This document shows, piece after piece, positions 1 through 5,888 of a stretch of DNA of 9,469 bases (positions are counted from its first letter, which is position 1; every line of letters starts with the position of its first letter). Source of the stretch: JANXDG01 sp964521665 (GTDB taxonomy: Bacteria > Elusimicrobiota > Endomicrobiia > DTEH01); the NCBI GenBank assembly GCA_964521665.1, contig CAZFSG010000048.1, positions 1 through 9,469 on the forward strand, given 5' to 3'. A program made the translations under genes and the position numbers. A model generated the notes under the pieces. That model was given only the letters and a program-made list of their open reading frames with translations. It was not told the DNA's origin and made no database searches.

Positions 1-1
1 A

Positions 2-667
2 CAATATGTGGAACCGTTTAATAAAGACCTTACAGGTGTTGTATGCAGTAATGTGCTTAACACTGCTGATAGTTTAGGGTTGTTCACAGCGGTACCGCCG
101 TCAATCGGGTTAAATATAAAATTAAACTTTGTTGGTAAAAAAATTTCTGAAGATAATATTATACTTAACGAAGCATTCAAAAATATTGCTGTTAAAATAA
201 TTCCTTTTGCTGTGTTACAGATAGAGAAAGGGTTACCTTTAAATTTAGATATTATTGCAAGATATTCTGGGTACGAAAATTTTGTGTTTTATGGTTTTGG
301 GATAAAATATAAATTTTTATCATTGCCACCAATTGTTCCTATAGTAAACATTTCAGCAGCAGGATTTTATAATATTCTTGAAGCAAAAAGTATATTAAAA
401 CATACATCACAATCACTGAATATAATTGTTTCTGTTGCCAAAATACCAGTTGTTAAACCATATGTTTTAGTTGGTATGGATACTTCTAAACTTGTTGTAG
501 ATAAAGAGGTTACTAGAACTTATGAAATAAATACTAAAATGGACTTTCAAACCCGATATGAAGTTGGGATAAATTTTTCTTTTATTCCATTTTTTTACTT
601 TAACTTAGGTTATGGTTATGTTTATAACACAGAAGAGTACATTTTAAATTTAGGTTTAAAATTTTAA
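2..667 (+). CDS. Probable outer-membrane beta-barrel protein, 5' end missing
   Basis: The reading frame is open to the left edge, so the gene is probably cut by the window. A GTG at position 8 could be read as a start, but nothing resembling a ribosome binding site is visible. About 220 residues can be read. The last 80 or so alternate hydrophobic and polar residues in strand-like stretches rich in Tyr and Phe, and the protein ends in Lys-Phe. A C-terminal Phe is typical of proteins inserted into the outer membrane by the BAM machinery. No enzyme motif is visible and I do not recognise the family. A porin-like or general envelope barrel is the best inference. The gene ends 16 bases before the HNH endonuclease gene and may share a transcript with it. 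Confidence 0.6.
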   Translation, partial: QYVEPFNKDLTGVVCSNVLNTADSLGLFTAVPPSIGLNIKLNFVGKKISEDNIILNEAFKNIAVKIIPFAVLQIEKGLPLNLDIIARYSGYENFVFYGFGIKYKFLSLPPIVPIVNISAAGFYNILEAKSILKHTSQSLNIIVSVAKIPVVKPYVLVGMDTSKLVVDKEVTRTYEINTKMDFQTRYEVGINFSFIPFFYFNLGYGYVYNTEEYILNLGLKF

Positions 668-683
668 AAAAAATAAATAGTAT

Positions 684-1280
684 ATGAGTCATGTGTTGGT
701 TTTAAACAAACATTTTATTCCTCTGACAGTTACTTCATGGAAAAGAGCAATAAAGTTGTTATATTTGGATCATGCAGATGTTGTGGATGAAGAATACAGA
801 ACATATTCGTTTAAAGATTGGCTTGAACTTTCTCAGTTGATTAAAGAACATCCAGCTGGTTTCGTACATACATGTAAATTAAAAATAGCGATTCCTGAAG
901 TCATAGCATTGAAGTATTATGATAAAATAAGGTTTGAAGAACCACGACTTACACGAAAAAATATATATGAACACTATGGATATAGATGTTGTTATTGTGG
1001 TAAAAAATTTCCTGTTGATAAACTTAACATTGACCATGTAATACCGAGGTCACGTGGCGGTAAAACTGAATGGTTAAATGTAGTTACTTCATGTATAGAG
1101 TGTAATCTTAAAAAAGGAAATAAACTGCCGCAAGAAGCTGGTATGAAACTTGTTATACCACCGTCAAAACCTCAACGAAGAATGAAACTTGCGATGGTGC
1201 TTAATTCTAACATTAAAATACCATTATCTTGGCAAAAGTTTATTGATAATTTGTACTGGAATATAGAACTTGAAGAATAA
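684..1280 (+). CDS. HNH endonuclease family protein
   Basis: A 198-residue protein of the HNH nuclease superfamily. The N-terminus (VLVLNKHFIPL, residues 4-14) matches the conserved opening of the widespread chromosomal HNH proteins that begin VLxLNxxxxPL. The nuclease core is at about residues 98-148. It has two zinc-knuckle pairs, Cys102/Cys105 and Cys137/Cys140, around the motif NIDHVIPRSRGG (115-126). His118 is the expected catalytic base, and Asn132 and Asn141 are the later polar positions of the fold. Length and domain order are normal for this family, whose cellular role is mostly unknown; DNA cleavage is expected from the motif. The start ATG has only a weak upstream purine stretch. 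No methylase or integrase gene lies beside it, so restriction or intron homing is not indicated. Confidence 0.88.
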   Translation: MSHVLVLNKHFIPLTVTSWKRAIKLLYLDHADVVDEEYRTYSFKDWLELSQLIKEHPAGFVHTCKLKIAIPEVIALKYYDKIRFEEPRLTRKNIYEHYGYRCCYCGKKFPVDKLNIDHVIPRSRGGKTEWLNVVTSCIECNLKKGNKLPQEAGMKLVIPPSKPQRRMKLAMVLNSNIKIPLSWQKFIDNLYWNIELEE

Positions 1281-1324
1281 TAAAATAACTAAAATGATGT
1301 TCTTTGAGATACAAAAAATAATAA

Positions 1325-1369
1325 TTTGGTAGCGAAATAAATGTAACAACATGGTTGTTGCAGTCCAAA
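1325..1369 (+). repeat. Hairpin element B1 (TTTGG...CCAAA)
   Basis: The outer arms TTTGG (1325-1329) and CCAAA (1365-1369) are complementary. Inside, GTAACAAC (1343-1350) pairs with GTTGTTGC (1354-1361) across the three-base loop ATG, with one T-G wobble. The 3' side reads TTGCAGTCCAAA and is nearly the same as in element B2 thirteen bases downstream. The structure is seen directly; its function is unknown. Confidence 0.55.
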
Positions 1370-1381
1370 ATGTAAGTTTAA

Positions 1382-1446
1382 TTTTTGGTAGTCAGACTTC
1401 AGCGTGCGTAATAATTGCAATTAACATAGTTATTGCGGTCCAAAAA
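1382..1446 (+). repeat. Hairpin element B2, structural relative of B1
   Basis: The outer arms TTTTTGG (1382-1388) and CCAAAAA (1440-1446) form a 7-bp stem. The inner arm GCAATTAAC (1417-1425) pairs with GTTATTGC (1429-1436) across the loop ATA, with one bulged T. Compared with B1, the inner stem has changed one C-G pair to T-A and the T-G wobble to C-G, so pairing is kept while sequence differs. The shared 3' border is TTGC, A or G, GTCCAAAA. Confidence 0.55.
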
Positions 1447-1480
1447 ATTTGTATCCTAGTTTTAATTAACGTTGATGGTA

Positions 1481-1499
1481 CGCTGATATAAAATCAGCG
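1481..1499 (+). other. Perfect 7-bp hairpin CGCTGAT/ATCAGCG
   Basis: CGCTGAT (1481-1487) and ATCAGCG (1493-1499) are perfectly complementary around the loop ATAAA. No T-run follows, so it is not a typical intrinsic terminator. The left arm with its preceding A (ACGCTGA, 1480-1486) is also complementary to TCAGCGT at 1399-1405 inside element B2, so two foldings exclude each other. Confidence 0.5.
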
Positions 1500-1514
1500 A
1501 ATACAATGGTAATT

Positions 1515-1572
1515 TGTAGTTGCAGGCCTTGTTCTGCAACTAAAACATTGCAAAGCAAGCTTTGCAGCAACA
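1515..1572 (+). repeat. Dispersed TGTAG...ACA repeat, copy A
   Basis: This 58-base unit begins TGTAGTTGC and ends GCAGCAACA, which are imperfect inverted ends. It contains two hairpins: GTTGCAG/CTGCAAC (1519-1525 with 1534-1540) and GCAAAG/CTTTGC around CAAG (1550-1565). The same ends and the same GCAAAG hairpin occur at 5078-5141 and 5156-5210. The layout is that of a small REP- or MITE-like non-coding repeat. Confidence 0.7.
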
Positions 1573-1612
1573 GGTTGTTTAAAAATTTACTTTGATTTTA
1601 TCTTAACTTATC

Positions 1613-1618
1613 AGGAGG
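1613..1618 (+). promoter_or_regulatory. Strong Shine-Dalgarno of the histone gene
   Basis: AGGAGG lies 9 bases before the ATG at 1628. It stands out because most other starts in this window have weak or no such site, and it suggests high translation, as expected for an abundant nucleoid protein. Confidence 0.8.
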
Positions 1619-1627
1619 GTAAAAACT

Positions 1628-1810
1628 ATGGCTGATGTATTAGTAGTTGTAAGCAAGGTAAAAAAGTTAGTGAAAGAACAAGGGTTAAGAACCTCCGAAG
1701 GATTTGTGGAAGCGTTGTCAAAAAAAGTTGAAGAATTAATAAAAACTGCTGTTGAAAAAGTAAAATCTGAAGGTAAGAAAAAAACTTTAGGTGCTGAGGA
1801 TCTTATGTGA
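1628..1810 (+). CDS. Short bacterial histone-fold protein
   Basis: A basic 60-residue protein. Its first half (VLVVVSKVKKLVKEQG, residues 4-19) is very close to my memory of the Bdellovibrio histone Bd0055. The later GKKKT and AEDL match the GRKT-xx-AED segment of archaeal histones, which binds DNA and forms the loop-helix 3 junction. By family knowledge such proteins form histone-fold dimers; the Bdellovibrio protein coats or bends DNA without eukaryote-like nucleosomes. The predicted order is a short helix 1 (5-18), a long helix 2 (23-48), a loop and a stub of helix 3. The protein stops soon after AEDL, a few residues earlier than Bd0055, and has no tail. The start is set by AGGAGG 9 bases upstream. 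It is the first gene of an operon, 3 bases before the kinase gene. The assignment is strong from sequence pattern; nucleoid function is inferred. Confidence 0.88.
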   Translation: MADVLVVVSKVKKLVKEQGLRTSEGFVEALSKKVEELIKTAVEKVKSEGKKKTLGAEDLM

Positions 1811-1813
1811 TGA

Positions 1814-2389
1814 ATGAACAAAGTGGTGATTGGTCTTACAGGACCTAATGCTTGTGGTAAAGGTGAGGTATGTAAATATTTAAGTAAGAAAGGTTTTACA
1901 GTTTTCTCTTTATCAGACATATTGCGTGAAGTTGCAGCAAAAAAAGGTATTCCTTCTACTCGTGAAAATTTAGTCTTTCTTGGGAACAGTTTGAGAGCAC
2001 GTTATGGCAGTGGATATTTAGCAAAACGGTTGTTAAAAAAGATAAAAGATTTTGATAAAGTAGTTGTTGATAGTATAAGAACAATTGGTGAAATAAAAGA
2101 ATTTAAGAAAAAGTTTAAAAAGAATTTTTTTCTAATACATATTACTGCACCAAAAAAAATAAGGTTTAAATTTTTAAAGAAACGTAACCGTGAGGGCGAC
2201 CCAAAAACTTATAAAGAGTTTTTAGAAATAGAAAAAAGAGAATGTTCTAACAAAAAAACACAACAACAGATTCATCTATGTAAAACACACGCTGATTTTT
2301 TTATCAATAACAACTCGTCATTGACACATCTGTATAAAAAAATTGATACAATTTTGTCAAAAATTTTTAAAAAATATGTTGAAGAATGA
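1814..2389 (+). CDS. UPF0200-like P-loop nucleotide-kinase-like protein
   Basis: A 191-residue P-loop protein. The Walker A motif is GPNACGKG (residues 10-17), with GKGE as in the UPF0200 family and adenylate-kinase-like proteins rather than the GKS/T of dephospho-CoA kinase. A VVVDSIRTIGEI stretch (about 87-98) corresponds to the DGVRS region of UPF0200, and a KKRNREGDPKTYKEF segment (about 122-136) corresponds to the Arg-rich lid. Substrate is unknown for the family. Phosphoryl transfer to a nucleotide or nucleotide-like compound is expected, and dephospho-CoA kinase is the alternative that automatic annotation would give. The gene begins 3 bases after the histone gene and overlaps the dCMP deaminase start in an ATGA, so it is probably translationally coupled to it. 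This favours a (d)NMP-related role by inference. The Lys-rich composition follows the AT-rich genome. Confidence 0.82.
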   Translation: MNKVVIGLTGPNACGKGEVCKYLSKKGFTVFSLSDILREVAAKKGIPSTRENLVFLGNSLRARYGSGYLAKRLLKKIKDFDKVVVDSIRTIGEIKEFKKKFKKNFFLIHITAPKKIRFKFLKKRNREGDPKTYKEFLEIEKRECSNKKTQQQIHLCKTHADFFINNNSSLTHLYKKIDTILSKIFKKYVEE

Positions 2390-2871
2390 ATAATAATATT
2401 AAAAGATTGTCTTGGGATGAATATTTTTTAAAATTAACATTTTTAGTTGCGGAACGTTCTACCTGCAGAAGACACCATGTTGGTGCAATCATAGTAAGAG
2501 ACAAAAGAATTTTAGCAACTGGATACAATGGTGCGCCATCTGGGACAAAAGATTGTTTAGAACTTGGTTGTTTAAGAGAACAGTTGGGTATCCCCTCAGG
2601 ACAAAGACATGAAGTTTGTCGTGCGGTCCATGCAGAACAAAATGCTATTATTCAAGCAGCAATACATGGTGTAGATATAAGTGGCTCAACAATGTATTGC
2701 ACACATTCACCATGCATTATATGTGCAAAAATGATAGTTAACGCAAAAATTAAACGGTTTGTTACTGTTACTGATTATGCTGATGATAGTTTTAAATCGT
2801 TGTTTGAAGAAGCGAAAGTTGAATTTGTAAAGTTGCCAATGCCAAAGTTAGAAATCAGTTTGTTGTTATAA
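2386..2871 (+). CDS. Deoxycytidylate (dCMP) deaminase
   Basis: A cytoplasmic zinc enzyme of 161 residues, normal length for the ComEB/dCMP deaminase family, converting dCMP to dUMP for dTMP synthesis. The catalytic zinc site is complete: HAE (82-84) supplies the zinc ligand His82 and the proton-shuttling Glu84, and PCIIC (109-113) supplies Cys110 and Cys113. The insert before HAE, with Cys57, Cys62, His75 and Cys78, is typical of dCMP deaminases that bind a second structural zinc, as is Cys27. GYNGAPSG (47-54) is the conserved substrate-binding loop. The start overlaps the stop of the kinase gene (ATGA). The gene ends 9 bases from the stop of the convergent Mth938-like gene, with no terminator visible. 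The identification is secure at family level. The enzyme could also act on dCTP, as some defence-related relatives do, but nothing here shows that. Confidence 0.93.
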   Translation: MNNNIKRLSWDEYFLKLTFLVAERSTCRRHHVGAIIVRDKRILATGYNGAPSGTKDCLELGCLREQLGIPSGQRHEVCRAVHAEQNAIIQAAIHGVDISGSTMYCTHSPCIICAKMIVNAKIKRFVTVTDYADDSFKSLFEEAKVEFVKLPMPKLEISLLL

Positions 2872-2880
2872 ATTAATTTT

Positions 2881-3231
2881 TTAGCAAGTAAGATGGCAAC
2901 AAAAAACAGTTTCAAGATGTTTATTCTCTTTTACAAACTTGTTGTATAAACTTACTGCGTCGTATGTGTTCAATATATAAAGTTCAATTTTGTTTTGACT
3001 ACAGTATGTTTTAACTTCTTCTGAAACATTCATTACAGAATTTGCACCACAGCCTATTATTAAAAACTTAGGTTTGGTTTTTTCAACAACGTCTTTTATA
3101 TCATCTAAACATAAGTTATGACCTTCCTTTCTCCACCAGTTTGCTATAACTTTGTCTTTGCAAATAATTATATCAGAAGTATAAATTTTACGGTTAATAA
3201 TTATTTTACCAAATTCGTAGTGTTCTATCAT
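2881..3231 (-). CDS. Mth938/NDUFAF3-like (DUF498) protein
   Basis: A 116-residue protein of the Mth938-like fold (DUF498/DUF598). Its hallmarks are an N-terminal beta segment with YEFGKIII, a middle FLIIGCGANS stretch corresponding to the conserved LxIGTG region, a later strand with a NTYDAV-type turn, and the C-terminal CHLTC, matching the (F/L)HLTC end of the family. The molecular function of bacterial members is not established; the mitochondrial relative NDUFAF3 helps assemble respiratory complex I. An upstream TTG at 3243 would add four residues. I prefer the ATG at 3231 because it forms an ATGA overlap with the rhomboid stop, implying translational coupling. The family is well supported, the role unknown. 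Confidence 0.85.
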   Translation of the reverse strand: MIEHYEFGKIIINRKIYTSDIIICKDKVIANWWRKEGHNLCLDDIKDVVEKTKPKFLIIGCGANSVMNVSEEVKTYCSQNKIELYILNTYDAVSLYNKFVKENKHLETVFCCHLTC

Positions 3232-3926
3232 AAATAATACCAATATGTCTTATATCTTTTTTTCTTTTTGGTAAGTTTTGCAATAATAATTCCTGCAAGA
3301 AACCCGCCTATATGTGCCCAATATGCAACACCACCTATCTGTCTACCTATAGCAACTTCTAACGCAAAAGTTTGTGTACCACTTAACAACTGAAATATAA
3401 ACCAAAAACCTAAGAATATCACTGCTGGTAAAACAATTATACGACTAAAAATACCAAATGGTATCAAAGTTAAAACACCTGCTGTAGGAAAAAATATAAA
3501 ATATGAACCTAACACACCAGAAATTGCACCTGAAGCACCTATCATTGGTAGTGTAGATGTTGGCGAAAAAATAAGTTGGACAAAAGTTGCTGATATACCA
3601 CACAAAAGATAAATCAAAAAAAATTTAATATGGCCATACCTGTCTTCTACATTATCACCAAAGATGTATAAGAACCACATATTACCTAAAAAATGTAGTA
3701 AACCACCATGTAAAAACATACTTGTGAAAATTGTATACCAACAAGAAAAAGGTTCTGTTAAAAATCTATATGGGATAAAGCCATAATCATATACAAACTG
3801 TTGTATTTGTTGTCTTGAAGGAAGAAAAAGATAATGGTAGATAAAAACAAGAGTGTTTATTGCAATAATGAAATAGTTAATAAAAGGTTTTTTATATGAT
3901 GGAATATTATCTTTTAACGGTATCAT
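3228..3926 (-). CDS. Rhomboid family intramembrane serine protease
   Basis: A 232-residue inner-membrane protease with six likely membrane helices. The catalytic dyad is visible: Ser132 in GASG (130-133) and His205 in AHIGGFLAG (204-212). The HGGLLHFLGN motif (73-82) supplies the conserved His78 and Asn82 that in GlpG help form the oxyanion hole. The opening MIPLKDNIPS is typical of many bacterial rhomboids. The C-terminal tail is rich in Lys and Tyr. Length is normal and the protein looks intact. No ribosome binding site is evident before the ATG. The gene lies in an ATGA overlap with the Mth938-like gene. Substrates cannot be inferred; the neighbouring exported protein gene is on the same strand upstream, but the link may be only positional. 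Confidence 0.93.
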   Translation of the reverse strand: MIPLKDNIPSYKKPFINYFIIAINTLVFIYHYLFLPSRQQIQQFVYDYGFIPYRFLTEPFSCWYTIFTSMFLHGGLLHFLGNMWFLYIFGDNVEDRYGHIKFFLIYLLCGISATFVQLIFSPTSTLPMIGASGAISGVLGSYFIFFPTAGVLTLIPFGIFSRIIVLPAVIFLGFWFIFQLLSGTQTFALEVAIGRQIGGVAYWAHIGGFLAGIIIAKLTKKKKRYKTYWYYL

Positions 3927-3940
3927 AATTTTTTTATTTT

Positions 3941-3958
3941 TGTAGTAGCAAACCTTTA
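3941..3958 (+). repeat. Dispersed repeat, left-end fragment (copy D)
   Basis: TGTAGTAGCAAACCTT matches the first 16 bases of the copies at 5078 and 5156 with one difference, and is likewise preceded by a TTTTTATTT run. The GCAAAG hairpin and right end are not found downstream, so this is a fragment or a decayed copy. It lies between the rhomboid and exported-protein genes. Confidence 0.5.
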
Positions 3959-4004
3959 CTAATGTGTTTAATAGGCCAATTCGTCGCTATTGTTACTTGG
4001 AATC

Positions 4005-5036
4005 TTATTTTTGTCTTGTAATAGAAAGTTTTAATTCTTGTGTTGAGCCTTTGTTGCCAAAAATATCTTCTGCAGTAAATCTTATATAAAAATCGCCCGA
4101 AATATCTTCTGGTACCATTGGAATTGATAAATTGAATACATAAGGTGAGCAATATTGATACTTTGAAATTCTTTTATACACTTTATTATCTTGAGAGATT
4201 TCCATCCAAACACGTTCAATGTTAGATGTTACTGCGGATACATAAAAAACTTTTTCATCATCTGCTTCTCTACCATCTTGAATATTTACAATTTGTATTT
4301 TTACAGGTAGTGATTCAGCACCTACAGGGATAAGTTTTATAATTATTGCAGGGTCAAACGCACGTATCTGTGTTTTAAGCGAAGTTGACGGATCAATAGG
4401 TGGTGAACAATTTATTTCGTTGTTCAACCATACATTGAAAGTTTTCTGAGGACGTTCCCTCCATGCACCTGCAAGTATTGGTGCAGATGACGCTGAATTT
4501 AAGTATTCAGTGTTTGAATATACACAAATCCAAATATCTTCGTTAAAATTAACTTTTTCTATAGGTATTTCTGTATAAAACCATTTTGCTTCACCAGTTG
4601 TAATTATAGCGTTTTCAGGGTCACCTTCAGTGGGTATTTCAGAAACTTTACATAAAAAATATCTTTGGTGTGACCTCCACGCTGGTGTTGAAGAGATACC
4701 TATATAGATGTTGCCGTCAATATAATCTTTTACCCATGGTGGAGCTGAAGGTTTTGGTTGTGTTTTTGCTCTACCCAGTTTTACACCTACAAAAAATTTT
4801 GAATATAATGTTTTATCAGGTAGTAATGTTTTATCAAACTTTTTTATCCAACACATGTTTGACCCTACATACCAGTTGCCATCCCAACCACTGTTTGCAA
4901 ACAAAGTGTATTCGTTTATAGGTACACCACTGCCTGTGATGTATGTGGGATAATATAAATCTTCTGTAAAAATTAGTGAAACAAAAATTGGGAATAATAT
5001 CCAAATAGAAATCATAAATCTCTTTTGTGTTTGCAT
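4005..5036 (-). CDS. Exported protein of unknown function
   Basis: A protein of 343 residues with an N-terminal signal sequence: Lys5 and Arg6, then a hydrophobic core at about residues 8-23. Processing probably occurs near residue 24. No lipobox is seen. I do not recognise the family. The first 200 residues are rich in Trp, Tyr, Gly and Pro and may form a beta-rich domain (NSGWDGNWYVGSN near 48). The last 100 look like an immunoglobulin-like or Fn3-like sandwich. It has five Cys residues, four of them predicted outside the cytoplasm after cleavage of the signal. The Met at residue 8 is a possible alternative start, with an AAAGAG stretch before it. Upstream, toward ndk, lie two full copies of the dispersed repeat, so a promoter has to be inside or beyond them. 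An envelope or surface role is inferred only from the signal. Confidence 0.8.
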   Translation of the reverse strand: MQTQKRFMISIWILFPIFVSLIFTEDLYYPTYITGSGVPINEYTLFANSGWDGNWYVGSNMCWIKKFDKTLLPDKTLYSKFFVGVKLGRAKTQPKPSAPPWVKDYIDGNIYIGISSTPAWRSHQRYFLCKVSEIPTEGDPENAIITTGEAKWFYTEIPIEKVNFNEDIWICVYSNTEYLNSASSAPILAGAWRERPQKTFNVWLNNEINCSPPIDPSTSLKTQIRAFDPAIIIKLIPVGAESLPVKIQIVNIQDGREADDEKVFYVSAVTSNIERVWMEISQDNKVYKRISKYQYCSPYVFNLSIPMVPEDISGDFYIRFTAEDIFGNKGSTQELKLSITRQK

Positions 5037-5077
5037 ACTAAAGGATGTGGTTTTGTAGCTATAGTTTTTATGTAATT

Positions 5078-5141
5078 TGTAGTTGCAAACCTTGGTTTGG
5101 TGAAATAAATAAAATAGGGCAAAGCAAGCTCTGCAGCTACA
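5078..5141 (+). repeat. Dispersed TGTAG...CTACA repeat, copy C1
   Basis: A 64-base unit with inverted ends TGTAGTTGC (5078-5086) and GCAGCTACA (5133-5141), and an inner GCAAAG-CAAG-CTCTGC hairpin with one mismatch. It is followed 14 bases later by copy C2, giving a 78-base start-to-start spacing. A partial end (GTAGCTATAGTTTTTAT, 5055-5071) to its left suggests that a third unit once lay there. Confidence 0.75.
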
Positions 5142-5155
5142 GTTTTTATTTGTTC

Positions 5156-5210
5156 TGTAGTTGCAAACCTTTGTGTACTAAAATAAAGCAAAGTAAGCTT
5201 TGCAATTACA
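5156..5210 (+). repeat. Dispersed TGTAG...TTACA repeat, copy C2
   Basis: A 55-base unit starting TGTAGTTGCAAACCTT, identical to C1 over those 16 bases, and ending GCAATTACA. The hairpin GCAAAG-TAAG-CTTTGC is perfect. The interior between left end and hairpin differs in length and sequence from C1 and A, while the ends and hairpin are kept. Confidence 0.75.
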
Positions 5211-5314
5211 TATTTTGTAGTATATTTCAAAAATTTATTGTAAATTTTTATTTCACTGTAATACCAGATTATATTTGGTTAGCTTCAATTACACAAATTG
5301 TTCAGTATTATTGT

Positions 5315-5830
5315 TTACGCCCATTCAAGTACTGGGTAGTTATTTTTATAAACAACTTTGGTAGGATAAATAGGTTCTACAATTTCGTCTGGTTTAAACC
5401 ACAACTTTATTTCTCTTTCAGCAGCTTCTTCTGAATCAGAACAGTGTATCACGTTCTCCATAATACCTTTTTTGTTAATTCTGCCATAAGCACCACGAAT
5501 AGTAGTAGGATCTGCTTCAAGCGGGTTTGTAGCACCAGCTATCTTTCTTACTCGTTCAATAGCATCTTCACCTTCATAAACAAATACTAAAATACGTTCG
5601 TACTCAGGTCCATATACTTTGCCAGAAAAGTATTCGTATAAATCATTAAAAAATGGTTTGTCAACAAGGTGAGCATAATGTTTTTCAGCAAGTTCTCTTG
5701 TAACCTTGACAACTTTTGCACCTATTATTCTTAATTTTGCTTCTGATAACCTTGTTAAAATATTTCCTGTTAGAGATTTTACTAATGCATCAGGTTTTAT
5801 AATTACTAAAGTATACTGATGTTTTTTCAT
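5315..5830 (-). CDS. ndk: Nucleoside diphosphate kinase
   Basis: Transfers the gamma phosphate of ATP to NDPs and dNDPs through a phosphohistidine. The catalytic His129 lies in NVIHCSDS (126-133). Lys12 in the IKPDA motif (11-15), Arg112 in TIRG (110-113) and Asn126 are the conserved nucleotide-binding residues. At 171 residues it is longer than the usual 130-150. Extra residues sit around 70-78 (KVYGPEYER), there is a slightly longer segment before the catalytic motif, and the C-terminus is extended past the AEREIKLWF segment. TIRGAYG replaces the common TIRGDFG. The ATG lies 47 bases downstream of the expected transcription start of a good sigma-70 promoter; the ribosome binding site is weak. 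With the dCMP deaminase operon it supplies dNTP precursors, though on a separate transcript. Confidence 0.95.
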   Translation of the reverse strand: MKKHQYTLVIIKPDALVKSLTGNILTRLSEAKLRIIGAKVVKVTRELAEKHYAHLVDKPFFNDLYEYFSGKVYGPEYERILVFVYEGEDAIERVRKIAGATNPLEADPTTIRGAYGRINKKGIMENVIHCSDSEEAAEREIKLWFKPDEIVEPIYPTKVVYKNNYPVLEWA

Positions 5831-5859
5831 AAATATTAAGATTTGAATTTTGTAATATG

Positions 5860-5888
5860 TTGCAATTTAAGTAAGTATATAATATAAT
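5860..5888 (+). promoter_or_regulatory. Sigma-70-like promoter toward the ECF sigma gene
   Basis: TTGCAA (5860-5865), a 17-base spacer, and TATAAT (5883-5888). This would start RNA near 5895 and give a leader of about 65 bases before the sigma gene. Its -10 region overlaps that of the divergent ndk promoter. AT-rich background makes chance matches to TATAAT common, so the call rests on the correct spacing. Confidence 0.5.

Larger units (their letters stand above)
1281..1627. other. Gene-free region rich in inverted repeats before the histone operon
   Basis: This 347-base stretch has no convincing coding frame. From left to right it holds about 40 plain AT-rich bases, two related hairpin elements (1325-1369 and 1382-1446), a 7-bp hairpin (1481-1499), one copy of the dispersed TGTAG...ACA repeat (1515-1572), and an AT-rich stretch leading into the strong ribosome binding site of the histone gene. 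No convincing promoter can be picked out. TTGTTT (1575-1580) with TATCTT (1599-1604) is a weak candidate. Whether the structures act as the leader RNA of the operon or are remnants of mobile repeats cannot be decided from one copy. Confidence 0.7.

Noticed and set aside
684..1280. HNH gene as part of a restriction, homing or CRISPR system
   Set aside because: There is no methylase, intron boundary, RuvC domain or repeat-spacer array nearby; the N-terminus matches the ordinary chromosomal HNH family.
1515..1572. Repeat copy A as an intrinsic terminator
   Set aside because: The hairpins are not followed by a T-run and the same unit occurs elsewhere in both orientations relative to genes.
1603..1920. 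A 105-codon minus-strand open frame across the histone gene
   Set aside because: It is antisense to two clear genes and its Ser/Thr/Phe-rich composition is the complement of their codons.
3934..4152. A 72-codon minus-strand frame between the rhomboid and exported-protein genes
   Set aside because: It overlaps the end of the exported protein in another frame, shows no protein pattern, and contains a fragment of the dispersed repeat.
4670..4921. An 83-codon plus-strand frame inside the exported-protein gene
   Set aside because: It is antisense to a gene with a good signal peptide and no start signal is visible.
5012..5434. Open frames on both strands (5012-5230 minus, 5045-5434 plus) through the repeat pair
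   Set aside because: They translate the repeats into recurring peptides, and the plus-strand frame runs antisense into ndk.
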